64,000 nt of DNA from Pseudoalteromonas viridis (GCF_017742995.1 NZ_CP072425.1:124001-188000), one strand, 5' to 3'. Shown: positions 1 through 10,425, counted from the stretch's first letter. Program-made: numbers and translations. The notes: a model not told the origin generated them from the sequence alone.

Positions 1-2
1 AA

Positions 3-356
3 CCGAACAAAAAATACCAACGGATCGACCCGGCACTGGGTCTGTCACGACTACGTCAGCACATCTTAACTCAGCCGGTATCCAGAGACATCGAGCCTCG
101 ACCACAACGCCTTAGTGTGCCCAGATCTCACCAAACACTGGGTCAGCCGCTACGACAGATAGAGTCTCAGAATCACATTTTTACCGAATATCGCATAAAA
201 GACCGCTGCTACAAAGAAGTTCAGGGTGACCCCAATAACCCGCCCCCGGAGGGCTTTGCTAAGAACTGGCTCACCGCCAGCAGCACCTGCGATAAAACAG
301 CCATCACAGACGCCTATGATGCCGCGATGGGAAAGTGGCTAAAGACCAAGCATTAA
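3..356 (+). CDS. C-terminal part of an unknown protein (5' end outside window)
   Basis: This reading frame is open from the first complete codon of the window to a TAA at 354-356, so it is the tail of a longer gene that begins upstream. A GTG at 117 could start a 79-residue protein, but no ribosome binding site precedes it and the frame is open to the left. The last 60 residues look like real protein, with two cysteines (RCYKEVQGD and SSTCDK), a Pro-rich turn and a helical end (AITDAYDAAMGKW). The first 40 residues are low in recognisable features. I do not recognise the family. It stops about 180 bases before the PatZ-like gene; that gap holds nothing else I can name. Confidence 0.5.
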   Translation, partial: PNKKYQRIDPALGLSRLRQHILTQPVSRDIEPRPQRLSVPRSHQTLGQPLRQIESQNHIFTEYRIKDRCYKEVQGDPNNPPPEGFAKNWLTASSTCDKTAITDAYDAAMGKWLKTKH

Positions 357-525
357 GCTGTGTGTCGTCATCAGCGTAGGTTGCCCACCATGTTTGTGGT
401 ATGCCTGATGGTATCCCTACTGCACGCAAACTCGACTGAGATCAAAACAATCCCAGCTTAGACTCGCAACCTGCCACTAAAGCGATTAATATTTAGCAAA
501 TAGCCCGCCCATAGTCTGGCAAGTC

Positions 526-531
526 AAGGAG
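526..531 (+). promoter_or_regulatory. Shine-Dalgarno AAGGAG of the PatZ-like gene
   Basis: AAGGAG lies five bases before the ATG at 537 and fixes the start of the acetyltransferase. Confidence 0.8.
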
Positions 532-536
532 TTAGT

Positions 537-3212
537 ATGAGTATCAAGCGCATCGGTCAATTTTTTAATCCCAGCTCGGTGGCGGTGATTGGCGCCTCCA
601 GCAACCCGGGCCGGGCCGGTAATGTGGTGATGCGCAACCTGCTTCACGGTGGCTTTAAAGGCCCCATTATGCCAGTTACCCCAAAATACGCGGCCGTACA
701 GGGCGTACTGGCCTACCCGACCATTGCTGAGCTCCCTCAGGTGCCCGATCTGGCCGTTATCTGCACCAATAAGTCGACCTTGATCCAGATACTGACCGAG
801 CTGGCTGAGCTAGGGTGTCGCAATGCCATCGTTGTTGCCGCCGGGCTCGACAAAGAGCAAAAAACACGCCTACAGGCACTGGCCAGAGAAAAACACATCA
901 CGTTGCTGGGCTCAAACAGCCTGGGCATGCTGGTCCCGCACTTGGGGCTGAATGCCAGCTTTTCCCATACCACCGCCGATGCCGGAAAACTGGCTTTTAT
1001 TTCCCAATCGGCTGCCGTCTGCTCCACGATACTGGACTGGGCCAACAGTAAACGCATTGGATTTTCCTATTTTATCTCACTCGGAGATAGCCTCGACATT
1101 GACTTTGATGAATTGCTGGACTTGTTCGGACGGGATGGCAAAACCAAGGCAATTTTGCTCTACATAGACAACATCAAAGACGTCAGGCGCTTTATTTCCG
1201 CGGCCCGGGCAGCCGCTTTTAGCAAGCCTGTGATCGCCATCAAGACCGGCCGTACCCAAGCAGGTGCCGAGGCGGCCATGATCCACACCGGAGGCTCAAC
1301 CTCAGACGATGCGGTGTACGATGCTATGTTCCAACGCGCAGGTATGCTCAGAGTGACCGACTTGCGGGAGCTGTTTGCAGCCACACAAACCCTGGCACTG
1401 CATCCTAAACTGCTACAGGTTGAACACCTCACCATACTCACCAATGGCGGCGGCCCAGGCATCATGGCGGTAGATACGCTGTTACAGCGCAGTGGGAAAC
1501 TGGCTGAGCTGAGTGATAAAACCATTAATGCGCTCAATGCGGTGATCCCCCAGTCTAACCATACCGCAAACCCGATTGACATTTTCGGCGACTCGGCGCC
1601 CCACCGCTATCAGCAGGCACTGGAGATTTTACTCAAAGCTGACGAAGTCAAAAACTTACTGATCATCCACACGCCATCGGCACTGGCCCCAAGCGAAGCT
1701 TATGCTCAGATCATTGCCGACACTCTGGCCACTTTACCCAAAATGGCCCGCCCCTTTGTGATGACCAATTTTATGGGTGAAGAAGCCGCCTTTGCAGCCC
1801 GAGATGTCTGCGTCGAGCACGGTATACCGACCTATCGCACCCCCGAAGGCGCCGTGGGCGCGTTTATGCACCTGATCAGCTATCGCCGCAATCAGAAACA
1901 CCTGACTCAGACCCCTGAATCTATCAGTCAGGATGAGCTGATCCACAGCCACAGTGCAAAACAGCAGATAGACAGCTACCTTGACCAGTCACTAACCCAG
2001 CTATCAACCCACCAGGCCAGCCAGATCCTCTGTCATTACGGCATGGAGTGCATAGATACAGACATTGCACTGACGCCCAGTGAAGCCAAAGAGCAGGCTC
2101 AGCTGCTTGGCTTTCCCGTCGCGCTCAAGCTGATCAGCCCGTCTATTCCCTCTAAATCCGAGGTCGGCGGGGTGGTCCTTAATTTGAATGACGCTGATGA
2201 GGTTGAACAAAGCGCCTTTGCCATTTTGCTGCGTATCAAGCAGGCCTATCCAGATGCCATCATTGAAGGCTTTTCATTACAGAAAATGGCACCCAGGGCT
2301 GGCAGTCAGGAGCTGCGTATTGCCGTTAAAACCGAACCGGATGTGGGCCCGGTTATTTTGCTTGGTGAGGCCGGCACCGGATTTAATTTTAATCAGGCAG
2401 CCGTTGCTTTGCCTCCATTAAACATGAATCTGGCCAAATACCTGATAGCCGCCGCCTACGACAAAGGCGTACTAAAAGAGCGCTTATTACCTGAAAAAGT
2501 CGATAAGTATCGACTGTGCGCGCTGCTGACTCGGGTTTCTCAGCTGGTGGTCGATCAACCAGACATACAATCACTTGAGCTCAATCCAATTTTGGCAACC
2601 GACGGGCATTTTTTAATTCTGGATGCCAGCATTACCCTGCAACGCTTCACGCCGCTCCCCGGGCGTAAAAGACTGGCCATCAAACCCTACCCCAAAGAGT
2701 GGGAGCGCACCGTGATGCTGAAAAATGGCACACAAGCGCAGTTAAGGCCGATCCGCCCGGAAGATGAACGCAATCATCAGGAGTTTGACCAGTCGCTGAG
2801 TAAAGAAGACAGATACCGGCGCTTTTTCGGTGAACTGCCACAGTTTACCCATGAGCAGCTGGCTAAAATGACGCAAATTGACTACGACCGCGAAATGGCG
2901 TTTATCATAACTGAGCCCTATAAAAGTGCTCAGCGCACCCTGGGGGTTTCCCGAGTATTGATGGACCCCGATAATCTGCTCGCGGAATTTGCGGTGGTTG
3001 TACGTTCTGATTGTCAGGGCCTGGGGCTCGGCAAATTGCTGATGGAAGCCGCAATCGCCTATTGTAAACGCCAGCGCGTTGGTGCTATCGAGGGGATCAC
3101 CTTACCGGAAAATACCGGCATGATAGGATTGGCAAAAAAACTGGGGTTCACCATCAGCCGAGATTTTGAAGAAGGGACAGTGGTAATGAAAATGCCACTG
3201 ACTGGCGGGTAA
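537..3212 (+). CDS. patZ: PatZ-like protein lysine acetyltransferase (ADP-forming acyl-CoA synthetase domains plus GNAT)
   Basis: At 891 residues this matches E. coli PatZ/YfiQ (about 886) in length and domain order. It starts with a CoA-binding Rossmann domain (VAVIGASSNPGRAGN, residues about 14-28), followed by a succinyl-CoA-ligase-like domain with an HTGG motif (His about 250), an ATP-grasp region with SKSEVGGV (about residues 490-715) and a C-terminal GNAT domain (about 735-885) with the acetyl-CoA loop CQGLGLGK. In enterics the enzyme uses acetyl-CoA to acetylate lysines of metabolic enzymes such as acetyl-CoA synthetase; the synthetase-like part is thought to sense acetyl-CoA. A K+ channel gene follows after 39 bases on the same strand, so the two may share a transcript. 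Confidence 0.88.
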   Translation: MSIKRIGQFFNPSSVAVIGASSNPGRAGNVVMRNLLHGGFKGPIMPVTPKYAAVQGVLAYPTIAELPQVPDLAVICTNKSTLIQILTELAELGCRNAIVVAAGLDKEQKTRLQALAREKHITLLGSNSLGMLVPHLGLNASFSHTTADAGKLAFISQSAAVCSTILDWANSKRIGFSYFISLGDSLDIDFDELLDLFGRDGKTKAILLYIDNIKDVRRFISAARAAAFSKPVIAIKTGRTQAGAEAAMIHTGGSTSDDAVYDAMFQRAGMLRVTDLRELFAATQTLALHPKLLQVEHLTILTNGGGPGIMAVDTLLQRSGKLAELSDKTINALNAVIPQSNHTANPIDIFGDSAPHRYQQALEILLKADEVKNLLIIHTPSALAPSEAYAQIIADTLATLPKMARPFVMTNFMGEEAAFAARDVCVEHGIPTYRTPEGAVGAFMHLISYRRNQKHLTQTPESISQDELIHSHSAKQQIDSYLDQSLTQLSTHQASQILCHYGMECIDTDIALTPSEAKEQAQLLGFPVALKLISPSIPSKSEVGGVVLNLNDADEVEQSAFAILLRIKQAYPDAIIEGFSLQKMAPRAGSQELRIAVKTEPDVGPVILLGEAGTGFNFNQAAVALPPLNMNLAKYLIAAAYDKGVLKERLLPEKVDKYRLCALLTRVSQLVVDQPDIQSLELNPILATDGHFLILDASITLQRFTPLPGRKRLAIKPYPKEWERTVMLKNGTQAQLRPIRPEDERNHQEFDQSLSKEDRYRRFFGELPQFTHEQLAKMTQIDYDREMAFIITEPYKSAQRTLGVSRVLMDPDNLLAEFAVVVRSDCQGLGLGKLLMEAAIAYCKRQRVGAIEGITLPENTGMIGLAKKLGFTISRDFEEGTVVMKMPLTGG

Positions 3213-3251
3213 TGCAGCCGCGCCCACGTTATTAAGGTTAACAATAGACTT

Positions 3252-4199
3252 ATGGATCTGACACTCAGACAAAAAGCCGCTGCGCTGCTGGAAGCCAGCG
3301 GCCGATTCAGAAAAGCCGGGCACGCGATTGATGTCTTTCTGATATCGCTTATCATCATCAACGTCATCGCCATAGTGCTGGAGTCCGTACCGACGCTGGC
3401 TGCACGCTATCACAGGCTGTTCTTCTTCATTGAAGTGATTTCAGTGGCGATATTCACCATTGAATATCTGCTCAGGCTATGGTGCTGTGTTGATAAACTG
3501 GAATTTAAACACACTAAAGGCAACAACAGCAGAAAGCGCCTGCGCTACGTACTCTCTCCGTTAGCCATTATCGATCTGCTGGCCATTCTGCCTACCCTGC
3601 TGATGGTGTTTTTCACGTTTGATCTGCGCTTTTTGCGGGTGTTCCGCTTGTTGCGGATCTTCAAACTGACCCGCTACTCACGCGCCATGCAACTGCTGCT
3701 GGCCGCGTTCAGAGAAGAAAGTAGCTCATTGCTGGCTGCCTTCTTTATTATGTCACTGGTATTGATTGTCGCCTCATGCGGTATCTATTTGATTGAACAT
3801 GATGTTCAACCCGACAAGTTTGGCTCTATCCCCGCCGCTATGTGGTGGGCCATGGCCACCCTTACCACCGTCGGTTATGGCGATGTGGTTCCCATCACCC
3901 CGCTGGGGCGCTTTTTTGGTGGCGTGATCACTTTACTGAGTATGGGCATGGTCGCAATTCCAACCGGCCTGCTGGCCTCCAGCTTTGCCGATCAGCTACG
4001 CAAGCGCCGCGATGCCTTCAATGAGGCGGTGCTGCATTCTCTGAGCGATGGTGTGGTAGATGAACAGGAGAAAGAGCACCTTGAGGCCCTGAGGATAGAA
4101 CTGGGCCTCAGCCCCGTAGAAGCCAATCAGGCGATCAAAATCATGACCAGCCAGCGGGTACATAATCTGTATTGTCGCCACTGTGGTGGCAAACTGTAA
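3252..4199 (+). CDS. Voltage-gated potassium channel, six-helix Kv type
   Basis: This 315-residue inner-membrane ion-transport-family protein has the full Kv layout: S1 (VFLISLIIINVIAIVLES), S2, S3, an arginine-bearing S4 (RFLRVFRLLRIFKLTRYSR), S5, a pore loop with the potassium filter TTVGYGD, and S6. After S6 there is a charged helical region and a last-residue CRHCGGKL, a CxxC pair that could be half of a metal knuckle. No TrkA-N/RCK or cyclic-nucleotide domain is present. The ATG has only a weak AAGG about 15 bases upstream. Potassium selectivity is well supported; the physiological role is not visible from sequence. Confidence 0.88.
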   Translation: MDLTLRQKAAALLEASGRFRKAGHAIDVFLISLIIINVIAIVLESVPTLAARYHRLFFFIEVISVAIFTIEYLLRLWCCVDKLEFKHTKGNNSRKRLRYVLSPLAIIDLLAILPTLLMVFFTFDLRFLRVFRLLRIFKLTRYSRAMQLLLAAFREESSSLLAAFFIMSLVLIVASCGIYLIEHDVQPDKFGSIPAAMWWAMATLTTVGYGDVVPITPLGRFFGGVITLLSMGMVAIPTGLLASSFADQLRKRRDAFNEAVLHSLSDGVVDEQEKEHLEALRIELGLSPVEANQAIKIMTSQRVHNLYCRHCGGKL

Positions 4200-4207
4200 G
4201 ATGCTTA

Positions 4208-4226
4208 GGCCTGCATCGCGCAGGCC
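4208..4226. terminator. Hairpin between convergent genes
   Basis: GGCCTGC, a 5-base loop and GCAGGCC form a 7-bp perfect stem in the 33-base gap between the channel gene and the convergent receptor gene. No T run follows on either strand, so termination activity is uncertain. Confidence 0.4.
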
Positions 4227-4232
4227 ACAAGA

Positions 4233-7200
4233 CTAACTGGCGCGGACAAATACCTGATGCCAGTTGCGTCGCAATAATTCGCTGGCCTCGTCAGCTGGCA
4301 GCGCCTTGCTGAACAAGTAGCCCTGAAAACGCTCACATCCCAGCATACGCAGAAAAGACAACTGCTCCATCTGCTCAACCCCTTCTGCAACGCAGTACTT
4401 ACCCAGACTGTGTGCCAAGGACAAAGTGGAGTGAATGATCACTTCGTGTTCTTTATCCCGGCCAATGTCGTTAACAAAACTACGGTCGATTTTCAGTGCG
4501 TCCACCGGATACTGTTTAAGATAAGTCAGCGAGGAATAGCCGGTGCCAAAGTCATCCATATAGAGTCGACAGCCCAGCGTCCTGAGTTCATGCATACGAG
4601 CAATGGCCTGCTCGGCATCCGCCATCATCACCGACTCGGTGATTTCGAATACCAGGTAGCGCCCGTCGATGTTATTCCTCGAGAGGATCTCGGTGATCCG
4701 GGCCAGTAAGTCATCGTACTGAAAGTCCAGCGCCGAAAGGTTAACCGAGATATATAAATCAGGGTGCGAGGTGTGCCAGCCTTTGAGGTCTATCAGCGCC
4801 CTTTCCAGGGTTTGCAACATAACCCGGGTAATGATCCCGGTCTGCTCTGCGGTGTGGGCCAGCTCTTCAATACTGTAACTGGGGTCCTGTGGCCAGCGCA
4901 GCAAGACTTCAAAGCCTTCCACCGACATATGCGTTGCGTTGATAATCGGCTGATAGTGATTACGAAATGCCTCCTCCTGATACGCCTTCAGGAGCGCCTG
5001 CTCAATTGCCAGGGCGCGTTGCACCTGTTCATTGATCTCACTGTGATAGAACTGATAATCCGTCACCAGTGACTGCCTCGCATGGCTCAGTGCCGTCTCG
5101 GCAGCCTGATTGAGGTCGAATGCATCACAGGCATCATCGGGGAACATGGCAATCCCCAGCTTAGCCTTCACATGCACCTGTTGCTGTTCAATCTCAAACC
5201 CTTTTTCGAAGCGCTCCAGCAGGCAATGTATATAACGCATCACCTGCTCCACGCCCGTCAGCTGCTCCATCAGAATATAAAAGTCTCGCTCGTTGCCAAT
5301 CGCCAGGCTGTCTACTTCGCGGAAGCAACACTGTAAGTTGGCCGCCAGTTTCTGTGTAACCGAGGCCAGAAAGTCGTTGCCATAGGTATCGGCAAATCTC
5401 TGTAAGCGACTGAACTTAATCGCGATGATGGCCAGAGGCTGGCGCGATAAGCGCGCCTGCTCAATGGCATGCTGAACCCTATCCATAAACAGCACTTTAT
5501 TTGGCAACTTGGTCAGCGCGTCATAGTTAGCCAGTTGGTAGAGCTCTTTTTCTGTCCGCTTTTGCTTGCTGATGTCGGTCAGCACCAGAATATAATGCTT
5601 GTCTTGGGTTGCACTGATTTTGAGCAGCACCTGGCGCTTTTCGCCACTGGGCAGGCGCAGGGTTTCTTCGGCAACATACAGGTCATCGGCCTTTAATTTA
5701 CCGATCTCACGCAGATACTTCATTCTGACATTGCGATCCAGCCCCAGAGTAACGCTGGTACTGGACGAAGGCGCGGCACTGACAGAAAAGGCATGCTGCA
5801 GCGCCTTGTTGCAGGCCAGAATGCGCAGATGCTTGTCAAAGATCATCACCCAGTCCCGGGTTTGCTCAAACGCCGCCCCAAACAGCGTGGCGCGCTCTTC
5901 AAACACCCGCTCGCGGGTCAGGTTAGTGTAGGTCCCGGCAACCTGCACCGGCACCCCGTCCTGCCACACCATTACTTTGCCGTAGTCTTTGTACCAGCGC
6001 CATTGTCCATTGAGATGGCGCAACCGATAAGTACAGTCAATAAAGCCCTTCTCAGTCGAGACAAACTCCAGCCACTCAATACGAAACAGGGCACGATCCT
6101 GAGGGTGAATAAGCTCCAGGTATTCGTCCAACACTATGCTTTCGTTGTCGTAACCAAGGTCACTGACCAAACGAGGCTGATAGACAAACTGGCTTCCCGA
6201 ATGCCAGTCCCAGACCCCAGAGTTGCTGCCCTCCAGGGCCATTTTTAAGCGTGTTTCACTGTTTTGCGTTTCACGGTGCGCCGCCAGGATCATACCCGCG
6301 ACCTTGTTTTTGCGATGCACCCAAAATGCAAATAGGGCCGCCGCCAGCAGGACATAACAAAACAATGCCCAGGGCGCGCGCCATATCGGGTAATGCACCA
6401 CAATCTCAAGCTGAGCTGGCGGCGTATAATCACCAGTCAGCGGATCTTTTGCCCACACCTTAAGACGATAATTGCCCGGACTGAGCTTGGGAAACACCAC
6501 CCGATTACTGTTACGGCTGAGGATCCGCTGCTCACCGGAGAGCTGGTACTCGTAGACAATGCGCTCTTGCAGTGTAAACGCCATGGCCGAGAACGACACC
6601 TCCAGCCCGATGTCGTCATGATTAAGCTCAATATAAGAAAATGACTTGAGCCCTGAGGGTAAAATGTCCCGCGACATCAGATCGACATCGGTAATATTGA
6701 CGCGATTTAACAACGATTTGGTGGGACGATGTACCTTAGGGTCAAACAAGGTAAAGCCCTGCAATGAGCCGTAGCCTATCCGGCCGTCCGCCAGCTTAAC
6801 CGACGCTCCGCCATTGAATTCATTACTCATCAGGCCATCTGCTGTGGTAAAGCCCTGCAGGTGGAAATTATCCGGGTCGAGTCGCCAGATCCCCTGGTGA
6901 GACGACATCCAGATCATGCCCACATCATCCTGTACCATTTCATACAAAATATTATTGGTGACAGTGTGCTGTTCATTAGGCATTGGCAGTTGCTCGTAGC
7001 CATCTGCGGTCAGACGTACCAGGCCATGTCTGGCAAACGACAACCACAGTACATTATGCTTGTCGATGGTATAACTGAGCAGGTCGACCGCGCTTTGCTT
7101 GTGTGCTTTGGGCACCTGATAAATTTCAACCAGCCGATGCGCCTGCGTATCATAACGGAACAATCTGCCTTCACTGTAAAAGACCGGATCTTCCGGGTGT

Positions 7201-8695
7201 GTACTCAGCGGCTTGTAAAAACCATAACTCAGGAAAGGGTCAAACCGGTCAAACTCTTCACCTAGTTTAGTGAGTGTTTGCGTATTAATATCAAAGACAT
7301 AAAACCCGGTTTTTTCATCCACCAGATACAGCTGTCCGTCCCCCACGATCACGGCACCTTTAACAAACCCGGATAGCACTGCTGTGGCGGCGTCATCCTG
7401 AGCCTGAGGCCGATAGATCTCTTCGGAACCTGGCTCAAATACAAACAACCCACGGTTGCTGCTTAGCCATAATTTATCCTGATAATTCAATAAGCCAAAA
7501 ATGGTAAATTCGGGATAAAAGCCATCACCCAGAAAACCGGCTAAATACTGCTCTGAGATACGAGTTTGCGGGTCGTAGCGGGTCAGGCCATCTCGCGTGC
7601 CTGCCCAGATATAACCATCGTACTCCACCAGGCCCCACACCGTCCCCTTCGAAAAGTTGCCCTGTACGGAACCCGGGTGAACATTATCAAACCCCTGCGA
7701 CTCAGCGGGCAGGTAGAAGGCGCCATCTTTTTTAGTGGCGGCCCAGATCCCGCCAAAGTCGTCGCGGATAAAGTAAATCACGCTGTTGTCCGAGACCGCA
7801 TAATGGCTGCGGGTCAAACGTGTATCCCGATGTACCTCACCACTGGCGATATCGTAATGCATCAGCCCGTGATCTGTGCCCAGTAACAAGCCAGTGCCAC
7901 TGCGCTCAATTTGCCAGATATTCAGTTCTTCAATCAGTGTCTGATAGGGCACCTCTGCATCAAAGTCACGGCGCAGAGCGCTGATATCCAGCTGGTACAT
8001 GCCAATCACGGCCCCTAAAATCAGCGTATCATCGTCCAGTAAATGCAGAGACTTGGTGTTGGTCTGAAATGGATGGGTGATCTTGTCACGGTGCTCAATG
8101 GCACGGAGCTGCTCGGTATCGGTGTTGTAAACAAACAGGCGTTCGGCTGAGGCGATAAACAACAGGTTGTCGTGCTTAAGCAAGCCGCGCACCGCTATCT
8201 GTGGGTCTTCAACAGGCAATACAATCTCCTGAGTGATAGTGCCTGTGCGCGTGTCCATCACCGCCACATTTTGTGCCCTGCCAAGCCACAGCTCATGCTT
8301 ACTCTTGCTCAGCATCTGGAATACACTGTTTTTAAAGTAGTCTTCTTCAGATTCCGGGGCCGAGGTGTAACGGCGATAACTATCCTGCTCCGGGTCATAG
8401 CTGAACAAACCAGCGCGCCCTGAGGCTATCCAGATAATACCGTTATCATCCTTATAGATTCGGTCTATTTGCATTTTGTTCAGATCCTGGTTTGGCCCTG
8501 CAACCTCCAACACCTGATACCCATCGTAGCGATTCAGCCCTCCTTCGGTTGCCAGCCAAAGATAGCCGTTATCGTCGAACAGCAAAGTGTTCACATAACT
8601 TTGTGACAGGCCCTCAGCCGGAGACAGGCGAGATACCTGTGCGTGAGCAAAAAAGCCGAAACAATAAGGATAAAACTGAGGATTATTCGCAACAT
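4233..8695 (-). CDS. Beta-propeller / PAS / GGDEF / EAL receptor with a -1 frameshift inside the signal peptide
   Basis: From the membrane outward the protein has a periplasmic two-component-regulator propeller (many LWL/IWI-x-T/S repeats), a Y_Y_Y domain, one transmembrane helix (ALFCYVLLAAALFAFWV), PAS-type domains, a GGDEF domain and an EAL domain. The GGDEF signature is degenerate (GNERDF), so cyclase activity is unlikely. The EAL domain keeps EVLLRW, DDFGTG and AEGVE, which supports c-di-GMP phosphodiesterase activity. The body is open from GTG 8594, but typical propeller residues (SRLSPAEGLSQSYV) continue upstream in frame without a start codon. A good signal peptide, MLRIILSFILIVSAF, starts at ATG 8695 in the other frame. 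The two frames join through a -1 step at a T6 run (8649-8654), giving an AHAQ cleavage site. The ATG overlaps the end of the GNAT gene. This is a sequence error, a phase-variable tract or ribosomal slippage. Confidence 0.82.
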
Positions 8696-9126
8696 AGTCG
8701 ATTCTGATCGGGGTTAATATATTGCATTACCAGGATCTGCCGCCCTTGTGCAACATAACAATGATATTTTTTTGCCAGTTCCTGAGGCAGCGCTACAGGG
8801 TCTATCACAGTAAAACCTAAGCCTTGGTAAAAGGCGCTCAAATGACAATAAGCAAAGGTGTACAAAGAGCGTGGTTGCGACGCCAGTACAGCGGTTAATA
8901 GTTTTCGAGCAAAGCCTTTGCCCCGATACTCGGGCGCCACCAATACCGTAGACAAAAAGTACGCCCCCGACACATGCTGCACCCTGCATGCAGCCACAAT
9001 GTCTGTGGCCTTGAGCACCCAACTCTGATCCTGACGGGTCGCCTTGCCCCTGGCCTTATGAGCCTGATAAAACTTATTGACCAGCGGCGTTTGGATGGCC
9101 GGTAGTACCTGAGCAACGACCTCCAT
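8683..9126 (-). CDS. GNAT family N-acetyltransferase
   Basis: This small (147-residue) cytoplasmic acetyltransferase has the GNAT acetyl-CoA binding stretch VLVAPEYRGKGFARKLL at about residues 66-82, then YTFAYCHLSAFYQGLGF, the usual end of the fold. The substrate cannot be told. It begins 2 bases after the DUF3283-like gene and its end overlaps the reconstructed start of the propeller receptor by 13 bases, so the three probably form one transcript. Confidence 0.8.
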   Translation of the reverse strand: MEVVAQVLPAIQTPLVNKFYQAHKARGKATRQDQSWVLKATDIVAACRVQHVSGAYFLSTVLVAPEYRGKGFARKLLTAVLASQPRSLYTFAYCHLSAFYQGLGFTVIDPVALPQELAKKYHCYVAQGRQILVMQYINPDQNRLCCE

Positions 9127-9128
9127 GG

Positions 9129-9332
9129 CTACGCCAGCATCAGTCCCAGGTAAAATTCGAACTTTTCTTTCAGCACCGCTTGCTCAGAGATGGGGCGCTG
9201 ATTGATCGCATCATAAATGGCCTCACGACTATTCTTGCCGCGTTTGATCTGATAAGCCCAGAAAGAGGCTTCGTATTCTAATTGAATTTGATACTTATCG
9301 TGTCTCGATAAATTACACAGGTTATAGCTCAT
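9129..9332 (-). CDS. Small conserved protein, DUF3283-like
   Basis: A 67-residue cytoplasmic protein with no membrane segment (MSYNLCNLSRHDKYQIQLEY start, helical and charged). It resembles the DUF3283 proteins of Vibrio and Pseudoalteromonas in length and in the MSYNLC-type start; this is recollection rather than a search result. Function unknown. First gene of a likely operon with the GNAT and propeller receptor genes. Confidence 0.6.
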   Translation of the reverse strand: MSYNLCNLSRHDKYQIQLEYEASFWAYQIKRGKNSREAIYDAINQRPISEQAVLKEKFEFYLGLMLA

Positions 9333-9476
9333 AGTAAATTTGGTTACAGCAATCTCTGTAAAAAGTGTATCATAATTACGCTAAGGTGTATCCGTTGATG
9401 TACACGCGCCGTTCATATCGCACAAGTACGCGTTGAATGGCGAAAGCCACGCTAAGTAAGTGGGTTCGTTTTTTAC

Positions 9477-9483
9477 AAGGAGA
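9477..9483 (+). promoter_or_regulatory. Shine-Dalgarno AAGGAGA that selects a TTG start
   Basis: AAGGAGA ends four bases before TTG 9488. The ATG at 9437 in the same frame has no such site, so the TTG is the better start. Confidence 0.7.
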
Positions 9484-9487
9484 TCCA

Positions 9488-10171
9488 TTGCGAATTTTCA
9501 GTTTGTTATTGTTATGCTGCCTCAGTGCAGCCAGTGTAGCAACAGATAACCGTACGCTGTACTTTAATCGCCCCGCTGATACCCCTCAGGCGAGATACGT
9601 CATTGAGTTACTGCAAACAGCCTATCAGCAGCTTGGTTACACGTTAGAGGTGGTGGATTTTAACCGCCAAAGTGCTCTGATCGCCGCCAATAATGGCGCA
9701 CTAGATGGACAACTAGGACGGATCCATGGCGTAACTCAGGCCTACCCCAATTTACTTCAGGTGCAGTTTCCTTTATACAGCTTTAATTTGCAGCTACTCA
9801 GCCGCTGTTTAGAATGTACCTTTAAACAACTTGATTCTTTGGTTATTCAAAGCGGTTATCTGGTCGCGAACCGGTATCTGCAAAGCACCCCTTTTAATGG
9901 TCAGCTGATAGAAGTAAAGAACAACATTACTCAGCTTAATCTGGTTACTCAGGGCAAAGTACAGGCCGCATTGGTGGTAGATTTTCATTTGCGTGAACAT
10001 CTGGCAGATATTGACCTGGAGTCGTTTAAAATTGAGACCTTGTTAACCATTGAGACTTATCATTATCTACACAGCAAGCACAAGACTCTGATCCCACAAC
10101 TGGAAGAGGTGCTTAGTCACCTTGCAGAGAAAGGGACGGTGGCGATGCTTAAAGCTAAGTACCAGATTTAG
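9488..10171 (+). CDS. Periplasmic solute-binding-like protein (SBP_bac_3 type)
   Basis: With the TTG start chosen here the protein has 227 residues and a clean signal peptide (MRIFSLLLLCCLSAASVA, then TDNRT). The mature part begins with an LYFNRP strand and has the layout of a small family-3 periplasmic binding domain (ELLQTAYQQLGYTLEVVDF, ALDGQLGRIHG). No permease or ATPase genes are adjacent, so it may be an orphan binding protein rather than part of a transporter. Ligand unknown. An ATG 51 bases upstream would add 17 residues and bury the signal peptide. Its last codons overlap the convergent DUF1289 gene by 4 bases. Confidence 0.75.
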   Translation: MRIFSLLLLCCLSAASVATDNRTLYFNRPADTPQARYVIELLQTAYQQLGYTLEVVDFNRQSALIAANNGALDGQLGRIHGVTQAYPNLLQVQFPLYSFNLQLLSRCLECTFKQLDSLVIQSGYLVANRYLQSTPFNGQLIEVKNNITQLNLVTQGKVQAALVVDFHLREHLADIDLESFKIETLLTIETYHYLHSKHKTLIPQLEEVLSHLAEKGTVAMLKAKYQI

Positions 10172-10425
10172 AAAAGATCTTCCTGCTCTGGATGCTGCGG
10201 GTTGTCAGCTGGCGGAGTATCTGAACTGCGTTTTTTTGCCGCCATCACACGTTTTTGCCGTTGCGCGCACAGCTCAATCACCTTGCGTTTTTGCTGCTCG
10301 CTCAGCGCATGCCAATGAAAGCGCTCTTCGCGACTGCGAAAGCACCCCTTGCAATAACCCCGATTATTCACTTCACAAATCCCACGGCACGGGCTGGGGA
10401 TCTCGAATATCTCAATCTGTTCCAT
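10168..10425 (-). CDS. DUF1289 family protein
   Basis: An 85-residue cytoplasmic protein whose first half carries the DUF1289 pattern SPCRGICEVNNRGYCKGCFR, four cysteines that could bind a metal or Fe-S cluster, followed by the W-x-L-S-E-Q helix. The C-terminal tail is polar and probably unstructured. The biochemical function of the family is not known. It is convergent with the solute-binding gene. Confidence 0.82.
   Translation of the reverse strand: MEQIEIFEIPSPCRGICEVNNRGYCKGCFRSREERFHWHALSEQQKRKVIELCAQRQKRVMAAKKRSSDTPPADNPQHPEQEDLF

Noticed and set aside
5793..6248. 151-codon plus-strand frame inside the propeller receptor
   Set aside because: Antisense shadow of the PAS region of the receptor gene.
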